Shown here piece by piece: positions 42,936 through 56,300 of a stretch of 64,000 nucleotides of DNA. Origin of the DNA: Aegilops tauschii subsp. strangulata (lineage: Eukaryota > Streptophyta > Magnoliopsida > Poales > Poaceae); the NCBI RefSeq assembly GCF_002575655.3, contig NC_053039.3:242584622-242648621 (forward strand). The letters are read 5' to 3'. Both the position numbers and the translations under genes were made by a program. The notes beneath the pieces are model-generated. The model made no database searches and was not told the origin of the DNA. It was given only the letters and a program-made list of their open reading frames with translations. Every line of letters begins with the position of its first letter. The first letter of the stretch is position 1.

Positions 42936-44821
42936 GTAAAAGTAGTCTTAGCTTGATCATCAGCTGACACAGGTATTTGAGAGAAACCAGAATAACCATC
43001 TAGAAAGCAAAAATGTGTATGTTTGGATAATCTTTCTAGCATTTGATCAATAAAAGGTAAGGGGTAATGATCTTTTTTAGTAGCTTTATTTAATTTGCGG
43101 AAATCAATTACCATCCTATTACCTGTAATAATTCTTTGCGGAATCAATTCATCTTTATCATTAGGAACGACAGTAATACCTCCCTTCTTAGGGACACAAT
43201 GGACAGGACTTACCCACTGACTATCAGCAATGGGATAGATTATACCTTCCTCAAGGAGCTTTAGTATTTCCTTTCTCACCACTTCTTTCATCTTAGGATT
43301 CAGTCGTCGTTGATGATCAATAATTGGTTTGGCATCTTTCTCCAAATTTATTTTGTGTTGGAATTGAGTGGGACTAATGCCCTTAAGATCATCAAGAGTA
43401 TATCCAATAGAAGCTCTGTGCTTCTTCAGAGTTTTCAATAATTTTTCTTCTTCCTTCTCTGAAAGGTTAGCACTAATAATAACAGGATATGTCTTCTTTT
43501 CATCAAGATAAGCATATTTAGGTAATGGTTTAGGCTCAAACACGGGATCACCCTTGGGTGGAGGAGGATCCCCTAAGATTTCAACAGGCAAGTTGTGTTT
43601 CAGAATAGGTCCCTGTTTAAAGAATACTTCATATATTTCCCTTCTTTCATTCATGAACATATCATTTTCATGGTCTAGCAAATATTGTTCTAAAGGATCA
43701 TTAGGAGGTACGACAATAGAAGCAAGACCAATAATTTCATCTTTACTAGGCAATTCCTCTTCACGGTGTTGTCTACAAAATTTAGAAAAGTTGAACTCAT
43801 GAGACATATCATCCAAACTAACAGTAACAACATCCTTTTTGCAGTCTATCTTAGCATTAACAGTGTTCAAGAAGGGTCTACCAAATATAATGGGACAAAA
43901 GCTATCTTGTGGGGAACAAAGAACAAGAAAATCAGCAGGATATTTAGTTTTCCCACACAAGACTTCAACATCTCTAACAATCCCAATTGGTGAAATAGTA
44001 TCCCTATTGGGAAGTTTAATTGTAACATCAATTTCTTCTAATTCAGCAGGTGCAATATCATGCATAATTTCTTTGTATAAGTCAATAGGTATTGCACTAG
44101 CACTAGCACCCATGTCACATAAGCCATGATAACAATGATCTCCTATTTTAGCAGAAATAACAGGCATGCCTACCACAGGTCTATGTTTATCTTTAGCACA
44201 AGGTTTAGCAATTCTAGCAGTTTCATCACAGAAATAAATAACATGCCCATCAATATTATCAGCCAAGAGATCTTTAACAATAGCAATATTAGGTTCGACT
44301 TTAACTTGCTCGGGAGGTGTATAAGTTCTAATATTGCTTTTACGAACCATAGTTGACGCTTTAGCGTGATCCTTTATTCTAATAGGGAAGGGTGGTTTCT
44401 CAACATAAGCAGTAGGAACAATAGGATCATTATAAGTGATAGTCTTTTCTTCAACTTTAATAGGTGCTTCTGCTTTTACTTCTATGGGAGGATGATATTT
44501 AAACCACTTCTCCTTAGGGAGATCAACGTGAGCAGCAAAAGATTCACAAAAAGAAGCTACTATCTCAGAGTCAAGTCCATATTTAGTGCTAAATTTACGG
44601 AAAACATCGGTATCCATAAAAGATTTAACACAATCAAACTTAGGTGTTATACCTGACTCCTTACCTTCGTCGAGGTACCAATATTCAGAGTTGCATTTAA
44701 TTCTTTCCAATAAATCCCATTTGAATTCAATAGTCTTCATCATAAAAGAGCCAGCACAAGAAGTATAGAGCATGGTGCAATTGTTATCAGAAAGCTGAGC
44801 ATAAATTTTTTGAATAATCAT
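42857..44821 (-). pseudogene. Element B gag end, protease, reverse transcriptase N-terminal part
   Basis: A 654-residue frame starts right after a TAA stop at 44822-44824 that splits it from gag in the same frame. It holds the gag C-terminal part, a retropepsin domain (LCDMGASASAIP, then CPIIFGRPFLNT), a linker, and the polymerase fingers and palm start (YPIADSQWVSPVHCVPKKGG, MVIDFRKLNKATKKDHYPLP, FCFLDGYSGFSQIP). A frameshift near 42935 ends it. This fused Pro-RT order is what element A lacks. Confidence 0.88.
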
Positions 44822-45352
44822 TTATCTTGAGAGCTCATGATTGGGGCATGAATATAACATTGACTTAAGCCTCCCCCAAGCTTGAGCGATGCTTTCTCCT
44901 TCGCGAGGCCAAAAATTATATATATAATTGCGATCACGATGAACAAGATGCATAGGATAAAACTTCTGATGAAATTCCAATTTCAATCGTTTGTAGTTCC
45001 ATGATCCCATATCATCACATAGCCTATACCATGTCAATGCATCTCCCTTCAAAGATAAAGGGAAGACCTTCTTCTTGATAACATCATCGGGCATACCTGC
45101 AAGCTTAAATAATCCACAAACTTCATCCACATATATTAGGTGCTCATCAGGATGTAATGTTCCATCTCCTGCAAAAGGATTAGCTAACAGTTTTTCTATC
45201 ATACCCGATGGAATTTCAAAGTAGACATTTTCATTTTCAGCAGGTTCAATAGGTTCAGTTGGTTGAGGAGAAACTCTTTGCTCTACTGGTCGGGGTGAAG
45301 ATACCCCGAACAAGCCCCTTAGAGGATTACTTTCCATAGTAACAAGTGACAA
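44822..45352 (-). CDS. Element B gag N-terminal part
   Basis: The start is taken at the ATG at 45352, 63 bases downstream of the primer site. The 176-residue frame carries the Gag core (FPLSLKGDALTWYRLCDDMG, LEFHQKFYPMHLVHRDRNYI, SIAQAWGRLKSMLYSCPNH). It stops at TAA 44822-44824, beyond which the same frame continues. Gag forms the particle. The sequence resembles the element A gag but is a distinct family. Confidence 0.85.
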   Translation of the reverse strand: MSLVTMESNPLRGLFGVSSPRPVEQRVSPQPTEPIEPAENENVYFEIPSGMIEKLLANPFAGDGTLHPDEHLIYVDEVCGLFKLAGMPDDVIKKKVFPLSLKGDALTWYRLCDDMGSWNYKRLKLEFHQKFYPMHLVHRDRNYIYNFWPREGESIAQAWGRLKSMLYSCPNHELSR

Positions 45353-45414
45353 TAAATTTCAGCACACTATATAAATTTTTCCTTACCAAATTCCACCTAC
45401 CAAAGGCGCTTCAC

Positions 45415-45432
45415 TCCCCGGCAACGGCGCCA
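45415..45432 (-). other. Primer-binding site of element B (tRNA-Asp type)
   Basis: The minus strand reads TGGCGCCGTTGCCGGGGA, 11 bases inside the 5' LTR. This is the tRNA-Asp type site typical of Athila-like elements. Confidence 0.9.
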
Positions 45433-45443
45433 GAAAAGAGTCT

Positions 45444-46943
45444 TGATGACCCACAAGTATAGGGGATCTATCGTAGTCCTTTTGATAAGTAAGAGTGTCG
45501 AACCCAACGAGGAGCAGAAGGAAATGATAAGCGGTTTTCAGCAAGGTATTCTCTGCAAGCACTGAAATTGTAGGTAACAGATAGTTTTGCGATAAGATAA
45601 TTTGTAACAAGCAACAAGTAACAAAAGTAAATAAAGTGCGGCAAGGTGGCCCAATCCTTTTTGTAGCAAAGGACAAGCCTGGACAAACTCTTATATAGAG
45701 AAAAGCGCTCCCGAGGACACATGGGAATTATCGTCAAGCTAGTTTTCATCACGTTCATATGATCCGCGTTCGGTACTTTGATAATTTGATATGTGGGTGG
45801 ACCGGTGCTTGGGTGCTGTCCTTATTTGGACAAGCATCCCACTTATGATTAACCCCTATTGCAAGCATCCGCAACTACAAAAGAAGTATTAAGGTAAACC
45901 TAACCATAGCATGAAACATATGGATCCAAATCAGCCCCTTACGAAGCAACGCATAAACTAGGGTTTAAGCTTCTGCCACTCTAGCAACCCATCATCTACT
46001 TATTACTTCCCAATGCCTTCCTCTAGGCCCAAATAATGGTGAAGTGTCATGTAGTCGATGTTCACATAAAACCACTAGAGGAGAGACAACATACATCTCG
46101 TCATAATATCGAACGAATACAAAATTCACATGACTACTAATAGCAAGACTTCTCCCATGTCCTCAGGAACAAACGTAACTACTCACAAAGCATATTCATG
46201 TTCATAATCAGAGGAGTATTAATATGCATAATGGATCTGAACATATGATCTTCCACCAAATAAACCAACTAGCATCAACTACAAGGAGTAATCAACACTA
46301 CTAGCAACCTACAGGTACCAATCTCAGACTTAGAGACAAGAATTGGATACGAGAGTGAACTAGGGTTTGAGAGGATATGGTGCTGGTGAAGATGTTGATG
46401 GAGATTGGCCCCGTCCCGATTAGAGGAGCGTTGGTGATGACGATGGCGATGATTTCCCCCTCTCGGAGGGAAGTGTCCCCGGCAGAACAGCTCCGCCGGA
46501 GCCCTAGATTGGTCCCGCCAAGGTTCCGCCTCTTGGCGGCGGAGTCTCGTCCCGAAAGCTTGCTAATGATTTTTCTTCGGACGAAAGACTTCATATAGCA
46601 GAAGATGGGCACCTGAGGGCCAACAGGGGCCCACGAGGCAGGGGCGCGCCCCCACCCTCGTGGCCAGGGTGTGGGCCCCCTCTGGTATTTCTTCCGCTTA
46701 GTATTTTTCATTATTTCCAAAAACAACTTCCGTGGAGTTTCAGGACTTTTGGAGTTGTGCAGAATAGGTCTCTAATATTTGCTCCTTTTCCAGCCCAGAA
46801 TTCCAGCTGCCGGCATTCTCCCTCTTGATGTAAACCTTGTAAAATAAGAGAGAATAGGCATAAGTATTGTGACATAATGTGTAATAACAACCCATAATGC
46901 AATAAATATCAATATAAAAGCATGATGCAAAATGGACGTATCA
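45444..46943 (-). repeat. Element B right (5') LTR
   Basis: This 1500-bp partner of the left LTR differs by roughly 2.5 to 3 percent plus a deletion of about 20 bases in the GGCGCGCC hairpin near 46640. It ends GGACGTATCA at 46943 and is followed by TGTTT. Confidence 0.93.
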
Positions 46944-48102
46944 TGTTTCTCTTGAGGAAGGCTGTGAGATTCTACGACAGATTCATATAGGATATTGTGG
47001 TCATCATGTCGGCTCTAAGTCACTCGTAGCCAAGGCTTTCCATTATGGTTTTTATTGGCTGACGGCTCATGTTGATGCAGAGGATTTGGTCAGTAAATGT
47101 GATGGTTGTCAGAAATTTTCAAGAGGAGCTCATGTGCCGGCTCAAGAATTGAGGATGATTCCAATCACTTGACCGTTTGCGGTCTGGGGGCTGGATATGG
47201 TTGGACCTTTCAAAAGGTCCAAAGATAAAAAGATCCACCTTTTGGTGGCGGTTGACAAATTCACAAACTGGGTTGAGGCAGAGCCGGTCAGTAAGTGTGA
47301 CGCGACAATAGTGGTTCAATTCATCAAAAAGGTGATTTTCCGGTTTGGCTATCCTCACAGCATTATAACTGATAATGGCACTAACCTGTCCAAGGGTGCT
47401 ATGAAAGAATTCTGTTAACGAGAGCATATTCGTCTTGATGTATCATCAGTGGCTCACCCCCAGTCCAATGGCCAAGCTGATAGAGCCAATCAAGAAATTT
47501 TGCAAGGCATCAAGCCCCGGCTTATGGTCCCTTTGCAGAGGATGCCGGGTTGTTGGGTGGAGGAATTGCCCTCAGTGCTATGGAGTATCAATACTACCCC
47601 CAATAGATCTACGGGTTACACGCCTTTCTTCATGGTTTACGGAGCAGAGGCGGTTCTCCCTAGTGACATCCGTCACGACTCACCCCGTGTGGCGGCTTAT
47701 GTTGAAGCTGATAATGAAGAAGCATGACGGGATGCTCTTGACCTGTTGGATGAGGAGCGTGACCTTGCGGCGGCTCATTCGGTGATTTATCAGCAAGATC
47801 TGCATCGTTATCATATCCGCCGGGTTAAAACCAGAACCTTTTAAGAAGGATATTTGGTGCTCTGGCTCATCTAGGATCAAACTGACATGCACAAGCTATC
47901 CCCACCTTGGGAAGGGCCCTTTGTGGTCAGCAAAAATCTGAACAATGGATCATACTACCTCATTGATGTTCGAGAGCACAAGGACTCACGCAAATCTGAG
48001 GAGGAGACCCGTCGGCCGTGGAACATTGCTCATCTTCGGCCTTATTACACCCGAGCCACCGGCTCTTGTGATGTACATACTTTGTCAATGTATATATTAT
48101 GA
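46944..48102 (+). pseudogene. Element C integrase, main part
   Basis: The integrase resumes after element B with SLEEGCEILRQIHIG, the HHCC finger (YCGHHVGS...CDGCQKFS), and the D-D-E core (VWGLDMVGPF, ITDNGTNLS, QSNGQADRANQE). It ends with LSPPWEGPFVVSKNLNNGSY and RPWNIAHLRPYYT. Stops interrupt it near 47171, 47416, 47725, 47842 and 47871. The family's stop after RPYYT has become a sense codon, extending the frame to 48102. Confidence 0.88.
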
Positions 48103-48192
48103 TGAATATAATAAAGCCGGCATCCCTCATAATTCAGGGCCTCTGTCGTTTCATTTCTGAGAATATGAGTCTTTATTGTCACTTCATACGAT

Positions 48193-48400
48193 CACTTGGG
48201 GGCTTCGTGCTTATTGAACATAGCTATGACTACCCTCTTGGTCTGGCTTGTACGCCATAATTACAAAATACTTGGGGGCTTCTTGCTCATTGAGCATAGC
48301 TATGACTACCCTACTATTCCGACTTATACGCCTGGAATAAAATATTACTTGGGGGCTCCTTGTTAATGAACAAGAGCTTTGTTGTCCCTTGTAATAGGCT
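48193..48400. repeat. 77-bp tandem repeat in the spacer of element C
   Basis: ACTTGGGGGCT begins units at 48193, 48270 and 48347, an exact 77-bp period. The first two units share TGAACATAGCTATGACTACCC-type sequence; the third is more diverged. The array lies between the end of pol and the 3' end of the antisense gene, the position where D and E have unrelated repeats. Confidence 0.85.
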
Positions 48401-49365
48401 TGGACACCAGGTGTATTCACCAAAAATCTGGGTTATCCTGCCTTTGTTTGCCTGCCACTCCGACCAGGTAATCCTGGAATGACTCGTCGTACTCTTGACA
48501 ATCAATCTTATAAAACCCTGAATTTTTCAAAGTTAAAACAGCGATTGGTCATGTGAGGTCCGGCTTACGGGTTTGAATTAAGGTCTAACTCAGCGGCTAT
48601 GCGGTCCTTGAATAGCACTTGACATTGAGGCTTGGCAGCCTATGAATGCCTTGTTTTTCTGCTTTATATATGCTTTGAACATTTTTTGAGGTTCATCTTT
48701 GGCGCCATGATGGTATATGGTGGAACATCGATTAGGGCCATGTTGCCTTATGATTCATATATGAATCTATCCGGAGTTTTGTTACCCCGACCTAGCTTTG
48801 GACTTTAAGTTGCCAGTGTGTGATGATTATGTGCTTGGGGTTCTGTGCTCTAAGCTTTGGGATGTTACCCTTGCTGCATGTGGCGTTGTAAGCCGGCGGT
48901 ATGAGAAATTGAATAGGGTGTTGTGCTCTAAGACTTTGGGCCTTGTGCTCTAAGATGTCGCATGATAAGCCAGCAGTGTGAACAAATATCACAGGTATGA
49001 TATTTATTTTGTTGTAATTATTTGAGGTTTTAATAAACATGCCCTGGTTATGGACTATTGAGTCACCAGTGGTTTTTCTATAGGGTATTATGAACCGCCC
49101 TAGGGTAAACCGCTAGGGCACCTGTTATCTACTTATGTGCAGGAAAAAAATGATAAGTATGGTCCGCATAATTGATGGTATTATAAGCATAAGTGGCAGA
49201 TCTTCGAATGATGGATCGGTAGTGTTATGCAAATAAAGCATGCACGATGGCACGACAGATCATTGTTTTTTAACTAGCCTATTACAAGGCATCTAACGGC
49301 CCAAAAGGATAAGTGTTTTTGAGATATAGCATCCAAATGCTATGGCTGGTAAGCCGACTCATGAA
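48401..49365. other. Element C spacer, no gene seen
   Basis: This is non-coding sequence between the tandem array and the stop of the antisense gene. The phrase TTGTGCTCTAAG recurs near 48841, 48922 and 48943. It probably is 3' untranslated sequence of both converging transcription units. Confidence 0.6.
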
Positions 49366-50519
49366 TTAAGACTCCTCGTCTTTGCGGGTCGAAGCCTCCG
49401 GGTCATCCTGCGCTTCTTCTTCTTCTTCTTCTTCTTCTCCTTGATTACCCATTGGCTGGAAGTCAGGCGTAGCCCAGTTGATACCGGTCAAAGCTCTAAA
49501 CACAGCTTCGTCATCTATAAGACTTGATGGATCAATGTCATAAGCGAAGGTATGCTTACGAGTCGGCGGGATGAGATCCACCTGTTGATTAACCGGCGCC
49601 TTCACGTTCTTGTTCTCAGCGTCATAAGCCGCCTGATATTGGGATAGATCTATTTGTTCGGCCAGCTTGCTTGCTAATGGACGCATTTCCCTTGCTATTT
49701 TTGCAAAATCATCAGCGCAGAAGGGAGACCCGTCTTCTTTCACACTAGGGCAGCCATTGGCTAAATCTTCTGGATCAAGATCTTCTTGCCATGCCTTTGC
49801 CCGGCTTAGTGCAGTCATGGCGCCGGCTCTGGCGGCTGATCGCTTTATCTCTTCAATTCTTTGGGGCAGTACCGATAGCTTCTCTAGTGTTTCCTTGATG
49901 AGGGAGGGCGGATGTTTCTTATGAATAGCAGCAGCGATTGTCCGTTGAGCGCCAGTGTATACCTGCTCTACCAGATTATAGACATCCTTAAGCTTCATGC
50001 ACATGTCTGAACCCAACTTGGTGCTTCGGGAGCCTACATCAGTAAAATTATTGGTAAACCGGCAAATGATTATGATATACTGTTGGTGCAAAGGAAAGTA
50101 TTTTTTGTTACTTACCGAAGATGGCCGCTGTCATGTTGTTGATTTGATGCTTTAAATCGGACAACTCATCAGTTACTGGTTCAAGGGCTGCTTCGGCATC
50201 CTCTGCTCTTTTTAATATAACTGCCTTCTTGGTCTCCCAGCCGATTTTATCAGTACTGAAGTTTTGTTTCAACTGCTCAATGTTTTCCAATGCAGTCTTT
50301 AGCTCTGATTTGGCTTTTGAAGTCTCAGATTGTTGAGTTTGAATATTGGCCCTGGTATCTCGCGCTTAACACGACTCACAAGGAAAGCAAAGAAGAACAC
50401 ACCCCCTAGCCCGCTCCCCTCCCCCGCCGCGCGCTACTCCGGCGCCGGCGTCCACCGCTCCCCCGCCGCGGGTCACTCCGACCGCGGCGTCCACCCTCCT
50501 GCTCTGACCGCCGCCCGCC

Positions 50520-53295
50520 ATGGCTGGTAGCCCGGGCTCCGTCAACTCGTCGTTCAGGCCCAGCGGGGAGCTCCCCGTCGTGTCAGGTCTGGGCATCTCC
50601 GAGAGCTCGGGGTCGCTCCACGCCCAGGGCTCACCACTTGCCCCCTCGCATGGGCCTCCTCCTCCTTCCCTGGCGGTGGGCGCGCCGCGGGCTGCGCCAT
50701 GGAACCAGCCGAGGCCCTCCAGGAAGGAGCTTTGGAGGCGGAGGCATTCCCCGGATGCGCACGACTCCCACCACACCTCGCGTTAGCATGCGCGCCGGGA
50801 GATCTCGCCGGGCACGGAGACGCTCTGCTTCAAGTGCCTTCGGGAGGGACACTTCAAGTCTGACTGCACCAACAAAATCGTCTGCTTTCGTTGTGGTTTG
50901 CCGGGACATGGCGCCAAGGACTGCAAGCATCCACGGAGCCCCTCCCCGGTCGAGGAGCTGCAGCGTGCGGCGGCGGCAAAGGTGGCGCACAGAGACCCGG
51001 TGCCCGCTCGTCGGCTGGCCGGCCCCAGTTCCCCTCCCCCGCCGTTGATCCCGGAGCAGGTGCCGGCCCCGGCGTGGCCGCGTCTCACGGCACCTAGGCT
51101 GCTGTCCCCCCATACGAAGAGATGCTCCCCTCGGATCTCTGCGTGGTTCGTCGCTCCCGCTCCATGGGTGAACTGGAGAACCGGCTGAAGAATGCCATGG
51201 TTGCTTATGTTGGTGGCGCAAGGCGAGGCATTTCCCCACAGTTCGTCGTTGATGCTCTGGCGGCGGAGGCCGGCATCGACTCGGAGTGGGTCTCGGTGCA
51301 TGACTTCTGGCCGAAAGATTTCCTGGTCATCTTCGCGCGCCCTGAGCACCGCAACAGCGTGGGATCGCACCCGTTCCTCCAGCATCAGGGCGTGCGTCTC
51401 TACTTCCGGCAGTGGACTCGCCAAGCTCAGGCGGTGCACGCTGTGCTTCGGTACAAGGTCGATCTCGTCCTCGAGGGCATCCTGCTGCATGCATGGGACC
51501 GGGAGGTGCCGGAGGACCTCCTTGGCTCTGCTTGCCTTGTGGACACGGTGGCGCTGGAGACGTACTTCCGTCAAAACCTGTCCGCGTTCAACCTGTCGGC
51601 GTGGACGGCGCACCCGGAGTCGATCCCACCCTTCGCTGGCTGGCCATTCCCGAGCCGGGTTTCGTTGATCCCCTGATGGAGCCTGCGTTACTGCAGTACA
51701 AGGTCTTGATCCACCTTGATTCGGTGACTGAGTTCAGAGCTTGGGAGGAGCCACTGTTCTTGGTTGCTTCGTCAGACAGCGGACAGAGCGGCATCCCTGG
51801 CTCCGATGGAGGGCCGTTTGATGGTTCTGGTGGTGGCGCTGGCGGCGCCGCGCGTGCTCATCGCCCGCCATGGCAGTTCGGTGTTTGGGATAGGAAGGGC
51901 TCGCCGGAGATGGGCGTGGCCTCCGCTAGCATCGGCTCGCAGGGCGCTGTGGGCGGGGCTGGCCAGGCGTGGCGGCTGCCGCCGATGGCTGCCTGACAGG
52001 TGGAGCCGCTGGTGGGGTCTCCCTTGACGGTGCGGCACAGGTTATCCGTCAGAAGCTCTGTTTTTGACCGGCTGACGCGAGAGGTGGGTCCGGTAGATGA
52101 TTCTGGGACGAGGACTGGCGGGAATTCGAACTCGCAAGGCGGCAACAACGGAGCTCGATGCGGGGCAAACACACCGGGCGCGAGGAACGATGATTCTGCT
52201 GGGCACGGGGATTTGGTCCTCACCACCCATGCTGAGACAGCTGGCCAGGTGGGACAGGATATCCCGCAAGCGTGTGGGGCTCTGGCTCTCACCAACACCG
52301 CGGCGACAGATGGCCAGTTGGGTGTGGACAACGGTTGTCCCACCAACAGCGACAAGATGGATGGGACGGGTCCGAGGCCCACCATGTGCACATCGGAGGT
52401 GGGGACGGAGTTGGTTCCCCCACCACGGATCCCACTGCACGCTGGCGCGGACAGGATGGCCCCACTGCCACTCATTCAGGAGGTGCTGATCCCAAGTGAG
52501 CCGGTGGGCCAGGGCGCATCATTGGGTGGATCGCATGCCACGGTTTTGGGCAAGGCTGCTTCGGCCCCACCCAAGTCTGGGAGTTCGCCAGCCAATAACG
52601 CGCTAGAGGTGGCGGGCCCTGCTGGGACCCCCGATGGGAATCATGCCCATGCACCATGCAGCGACATGGGCCCGTCCTTGCCCCCGGATCAGGCCCCTCC
52701 CCCGAATACTGATATTGCTATGCAAGCGGGCACAGTTCGTATGCCGCAGCCGGATGATGCTGGAATTGGTGCTGCACTGGATACTAATGGTGCATGTGGC
52801 ACGGAGGCAGTGCAAGCTGAACACTTGGGTAATGATACGACCATGCAGCTGGGGCCGGTTTCTTCCAATGGCAATGAGGTTGATGAAATGGAGGGCATGA
52901 CTGCCCAGGAGGCGGACGCATACGCTAAACTGAAGACGTTTTGCTCCAACATCATCAAAAAGCTTGCGCCACCACTCCTCAAAGAGGTCGGAGCATCAAA
53001 GTTAAGGCCAGATGCCATTCCCTTCCCACCAAAGTGCACCACCAGGGCCACGAAGAAGAGCTCAGCGTCGAGTCGTACTAAGGAGAACCCGGCAGAAAAT
53101 GTGCTACTGCACGCTCTCGGTTTGGTCCCGGATGATCTAACCGTGGATGATGGTGTCGTCCAAGAGCTCAAGGCGTTGTTTGACTCACCACTAAAAGAGC
53201 AACACGTCCGGATCATTGCTGGCCTATTTGGCAAGTCCATCCCGGCGGCTCAGGAGCTGCATGCGAGCCAGGCGATGGTGGTATGCACAAACTAG
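50520..53295 (+). pseudogene. LINE ORF1 (nucleic-acid-binding protein)
   Basis: The ATG at 50520 begins a proline- and serine-rich N terminus. An in-frame TAG at 50784 is followed by two CCHC knuckles (CFKCLREGHFKSDC and CFRCGLPGHGAKDC, about 50829-50930). A frameshift near 51110 leads to a domain resembling the DUF4283-type region of plant LINE ORF1 (51122-51676, LENRLKNAMVAYVGG, WVSVHDFWPKDFLVIFA). Another frameshift lies near 51640, a TGA at 51994-51996, and the 52000-53295 frame completes the C terminus. The protein would bind LINE RNA in the ribonucleoprotein. Confidence 0.8.
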
Positions 53296-53330
53296 GTGTC
53301 TTCCTCCGGTGTTGGTGACATATATCTTCC

Positions 53331-56300
53331 ATGGATATGCACCCACAAGTAATCTGCTGGAATGTTAGGGGCCTTAACAATCCAGCAAAGCATAAGGCCG
53401 TTCGAGACTTTGTTAGCACGGTGAAAGTGAACTTGGCGTGTCTACAGGAGACGAAACTTGATGTAATTGATCAATATATGGTAATGCAATGTTTGGGGCC
53501 ATCACTTGATGGTCATGCTTATTTGCCGGCGGTTGACACGCGGGGTGGGATTTTGTTGGCATGGGATAGCACAGCCCTCACCGTGGACAATGTTGTGCTT
53601 AATGACAACTTTCTCACCGGCTTGGTGCACACAAAAGTTGGGCAACCTTGGTGGATTACGGTGGTGTATGGCCCACAAGGGGATGAGCTTAAAACCCAGT
53701 TTTTGGAGGATCTCAAGAACCGGAGGGTCGGATGCCTTGGACCGTGGATGGTCCTGGGTGACTTTAATATGATCATCAGAGTGACAGACAAGAATAATAC
53801 CAACATAAATCGGAGGATGATGAGCAAGTTTCGAGATTTTGTGGATGAGCATGAGCTCAAGGAGATGTACATGCACGGCAGGAGGTACACTTGGTCTAAC
53901 GAGAGAGATGCCCCGACCCTGACGAAGATTGACAGAATTCTCACCACAGTAGATTGGGAGTTGGATAATGCAGAATACCTGCTTCAGGCGCTGTCTACAG
54001 GGGTCTCGGATCACGCACCTCTCCTGCTCACCACAAGTGTTGGGTTCAACCCTAAGCGCAGATTCAGGTTCGAGATTTTTTGGACCAAATTGGATGGTTT
54101 TGAGGAAGCTGTTACTGAAGCGTTGGTTTGTGACCCGGACATAGTGGACCCTTACAAGAGGCTTGACACTCTTCTGCGCAATACCACACGTCACTTGCAG
54201 ACATGGGGCCAGCGTAAAATGGGCAATGTTAAGATTCTAATGCGCGTGGCGCGACGGGTGATACATAGACTCGACTGTGCTCAAGAGAACAGAGCTCTGG
54301 GGCAGCTTGAGATTTGGCTTCGGAAATCTTTGAAGCAAGCGCTGCTGGGTCTCGCAGCTCTAGAGCGTACCATTGATCGGCAAAGATCCAGGATGAAATT
54401 GCTTAAGGAGGGGGGTGCTAACACCAATTTTTTTCAAGCGGTAGCGGATGGATGTCGCTCCAAAAACTTCATTGCTCATGTCAAGATGGATGGTGTGCTA
54501 ATCACTAATCAGGAGCTTAAGGAGAAGGCTTTCTTTGAGGCATATGAGAGATTGATTGGCTCTGAGCATGCTAGAGAACACTCGCTAGACTTGCAATATC
54601 TGGGTATACAACCGCGGGACCTTACCGAGCTGGAGACCATGATTACGGAAGAAGAGGTTTGGAGCGTCATCAAGGAGCTGCCCCCGGACCGTGCTCCAGG
54701 CCCGGATGGGTATATTGCTGCCTTCTATCAAAAAGCGTGGCACATTATTAAGAACGATGTCATGGCTGTCATACACAAGCTATATGTGGGAGATGGTAGA
54801 GGTTTTGCGAAGCTCAACAAGGCGCACATAGTGCTCATCCCAAAGAAGCCGGATGGTGAGGAAATTGGTGACTATCGTCCTATCAGTCTTACCCATAGCA
54901 TCCCTAAGCTGTTTGCTAAGGCTCTTGCCAATAGACTGAGGAAGCACATGAACGACATTGTGGAGTCTAACCAATCGGCTTTCATCAAAGGCCGACATCT
55001 ACATGACAATTTCCTCCTAGTGAGGCAAGTGGCTAGGAAGCTACATGCTAGGAGAGCCCCGGCGGTGTTCCTTAAGTTGGATATTTCGAGAGCTTTTGAC
55101 TCCTTGTCATGGCCTTTCCTATTTGATGTCATGGAAGCCAAAGGATTTGGCACTTGGTGGATGAGATGGGTTGCCATTCTACTACAAACAGCTAGTACAA
55201 AGATCAATGTCAATGGAATTCCAGGTGAGAGCTTTGCACACACTTGTGGGCTCCGACAAGGAGACCCAATCTCCCCGATGCTATTCATCATTGCCATGGA
55301 CGTCTTGACGACCATGATTAAAAAGGCTACTGAAGTGGGAGTGGTCAGTACGACACCTGGGATATCTCCAATGCAGAGATTGTCCATATATGCTGATGAC
55401 GTGGCCATGTTCATCAAGCCAACTAGTATGGATCTGAGCTTCATAAGGAATGCCCTTGATGCTTTTAGCGCTGCCTCGGGTCTGCGAGTAAATTACAGGA
55501 AGTCATCGGCAATTGCGATCCGAGGAGACCATGAAGATAAAGCCAGAGGCTACGTTTCTAGAGTACAATCAGGCAGATTTCCCTTGCAAGTACCTTGGCT
55601 TGTAGCTTGCAATAAAAAGCCTAACCAGGGCAGATTGGCAGCCAATGTTGGATCAGGTCCAGTACTTTGTCCCAGCTTGGCAAAGGGGTCTCATCCAGAG
55701 GCCGGGGAGACTCATCTTGCTGCAATCCGTCATCTCGGCAAAACCTATTCACCACCTTATGATTGCGGATGCTCCGGCGTGGGTGTTTGAGGAAATTAAC
55801 AAGTGGATGAGATCTTTCTTTTGGGCTGGAAAGGATAAGATGAATGGTGGCCAATTCCTAGTCGCGTGGGATACCATCTGCCGGCCAAAGTGCTACGGAG
55901 GACTTGGCATCACAAACCTCAATTGGCAAGCTTTGGCATCGAGAGTCAGGTGGGAGTGGCTTAAGCGCACGGAGCCTAGCAGACCGTGGCAAGGGCTGCA
56001 TATGATTGAGGATAGGAACACTCGAGAGCTCTTTGACAGCCTTGTGCATATCACGGTCGGTATGGGAGACCGGGTTCTCTTTTGGCGAGACCGATGGATA
56101 CATGGATTTGCCGTAGCTGATGTCGCTCCTTTGTTGCAAGACACCGTGCAGCCGAGGGTGGCAAATACAAGGACTGTGCAACAGGCGCTGACCAATGATA
56201 GATGGCAATGGGACTGCCAGGTTACTTCCTTCATGGCGCAATTGCAGTTTGTGCATCTTTGCCATGCAATCACAACGGTGGAGAGAAATCAGGACCAAGA

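Larger units (their letters stand above)
36668..46943 (-). mobile_element. Element B: Athila-like Gypsy nested in element C
   Basis: This 10,276-bp element has LTRs at 36668-38188 and 45444-46943. The perfect duplication TGTTT lies at 36663-36667 and 46944-46948. On the minus strand it has a tRNA-Asp-type primer site, gag, protease, reverse transcriptase, RNase H and integrase, then a post-pol accessory gene. It interrupts the integrase of element C, whose reading frame rejoins cleanly. Several frame breaks and a lost integrase aspartate indicate this copy is dead. Confidence 0.95.

Noticed and set aside
49415..49440. TTC microsatellite as an independent feature
   Set aside because: On the minus strand it encodes the glutamate run near the C terminus of the antisense gene in C, so it is part of exon 5.
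50631..52475. Long minus-strand open frames in the 5' half of the LINE (for example 50783-51613 and 51858-52475)
   Set aside because: The region is very GC-rich, which leaves few stops in any frame. The frames overlap recognisable ORF1 sequence on the plus strand and show no known domain.
53502..54194. Minus-strand 230-residue frame in LINE ORF2
   Set aside because: It lies opposite the endonuclease domain, whose motifs are clear on the plus strand. It is a shadow frame.
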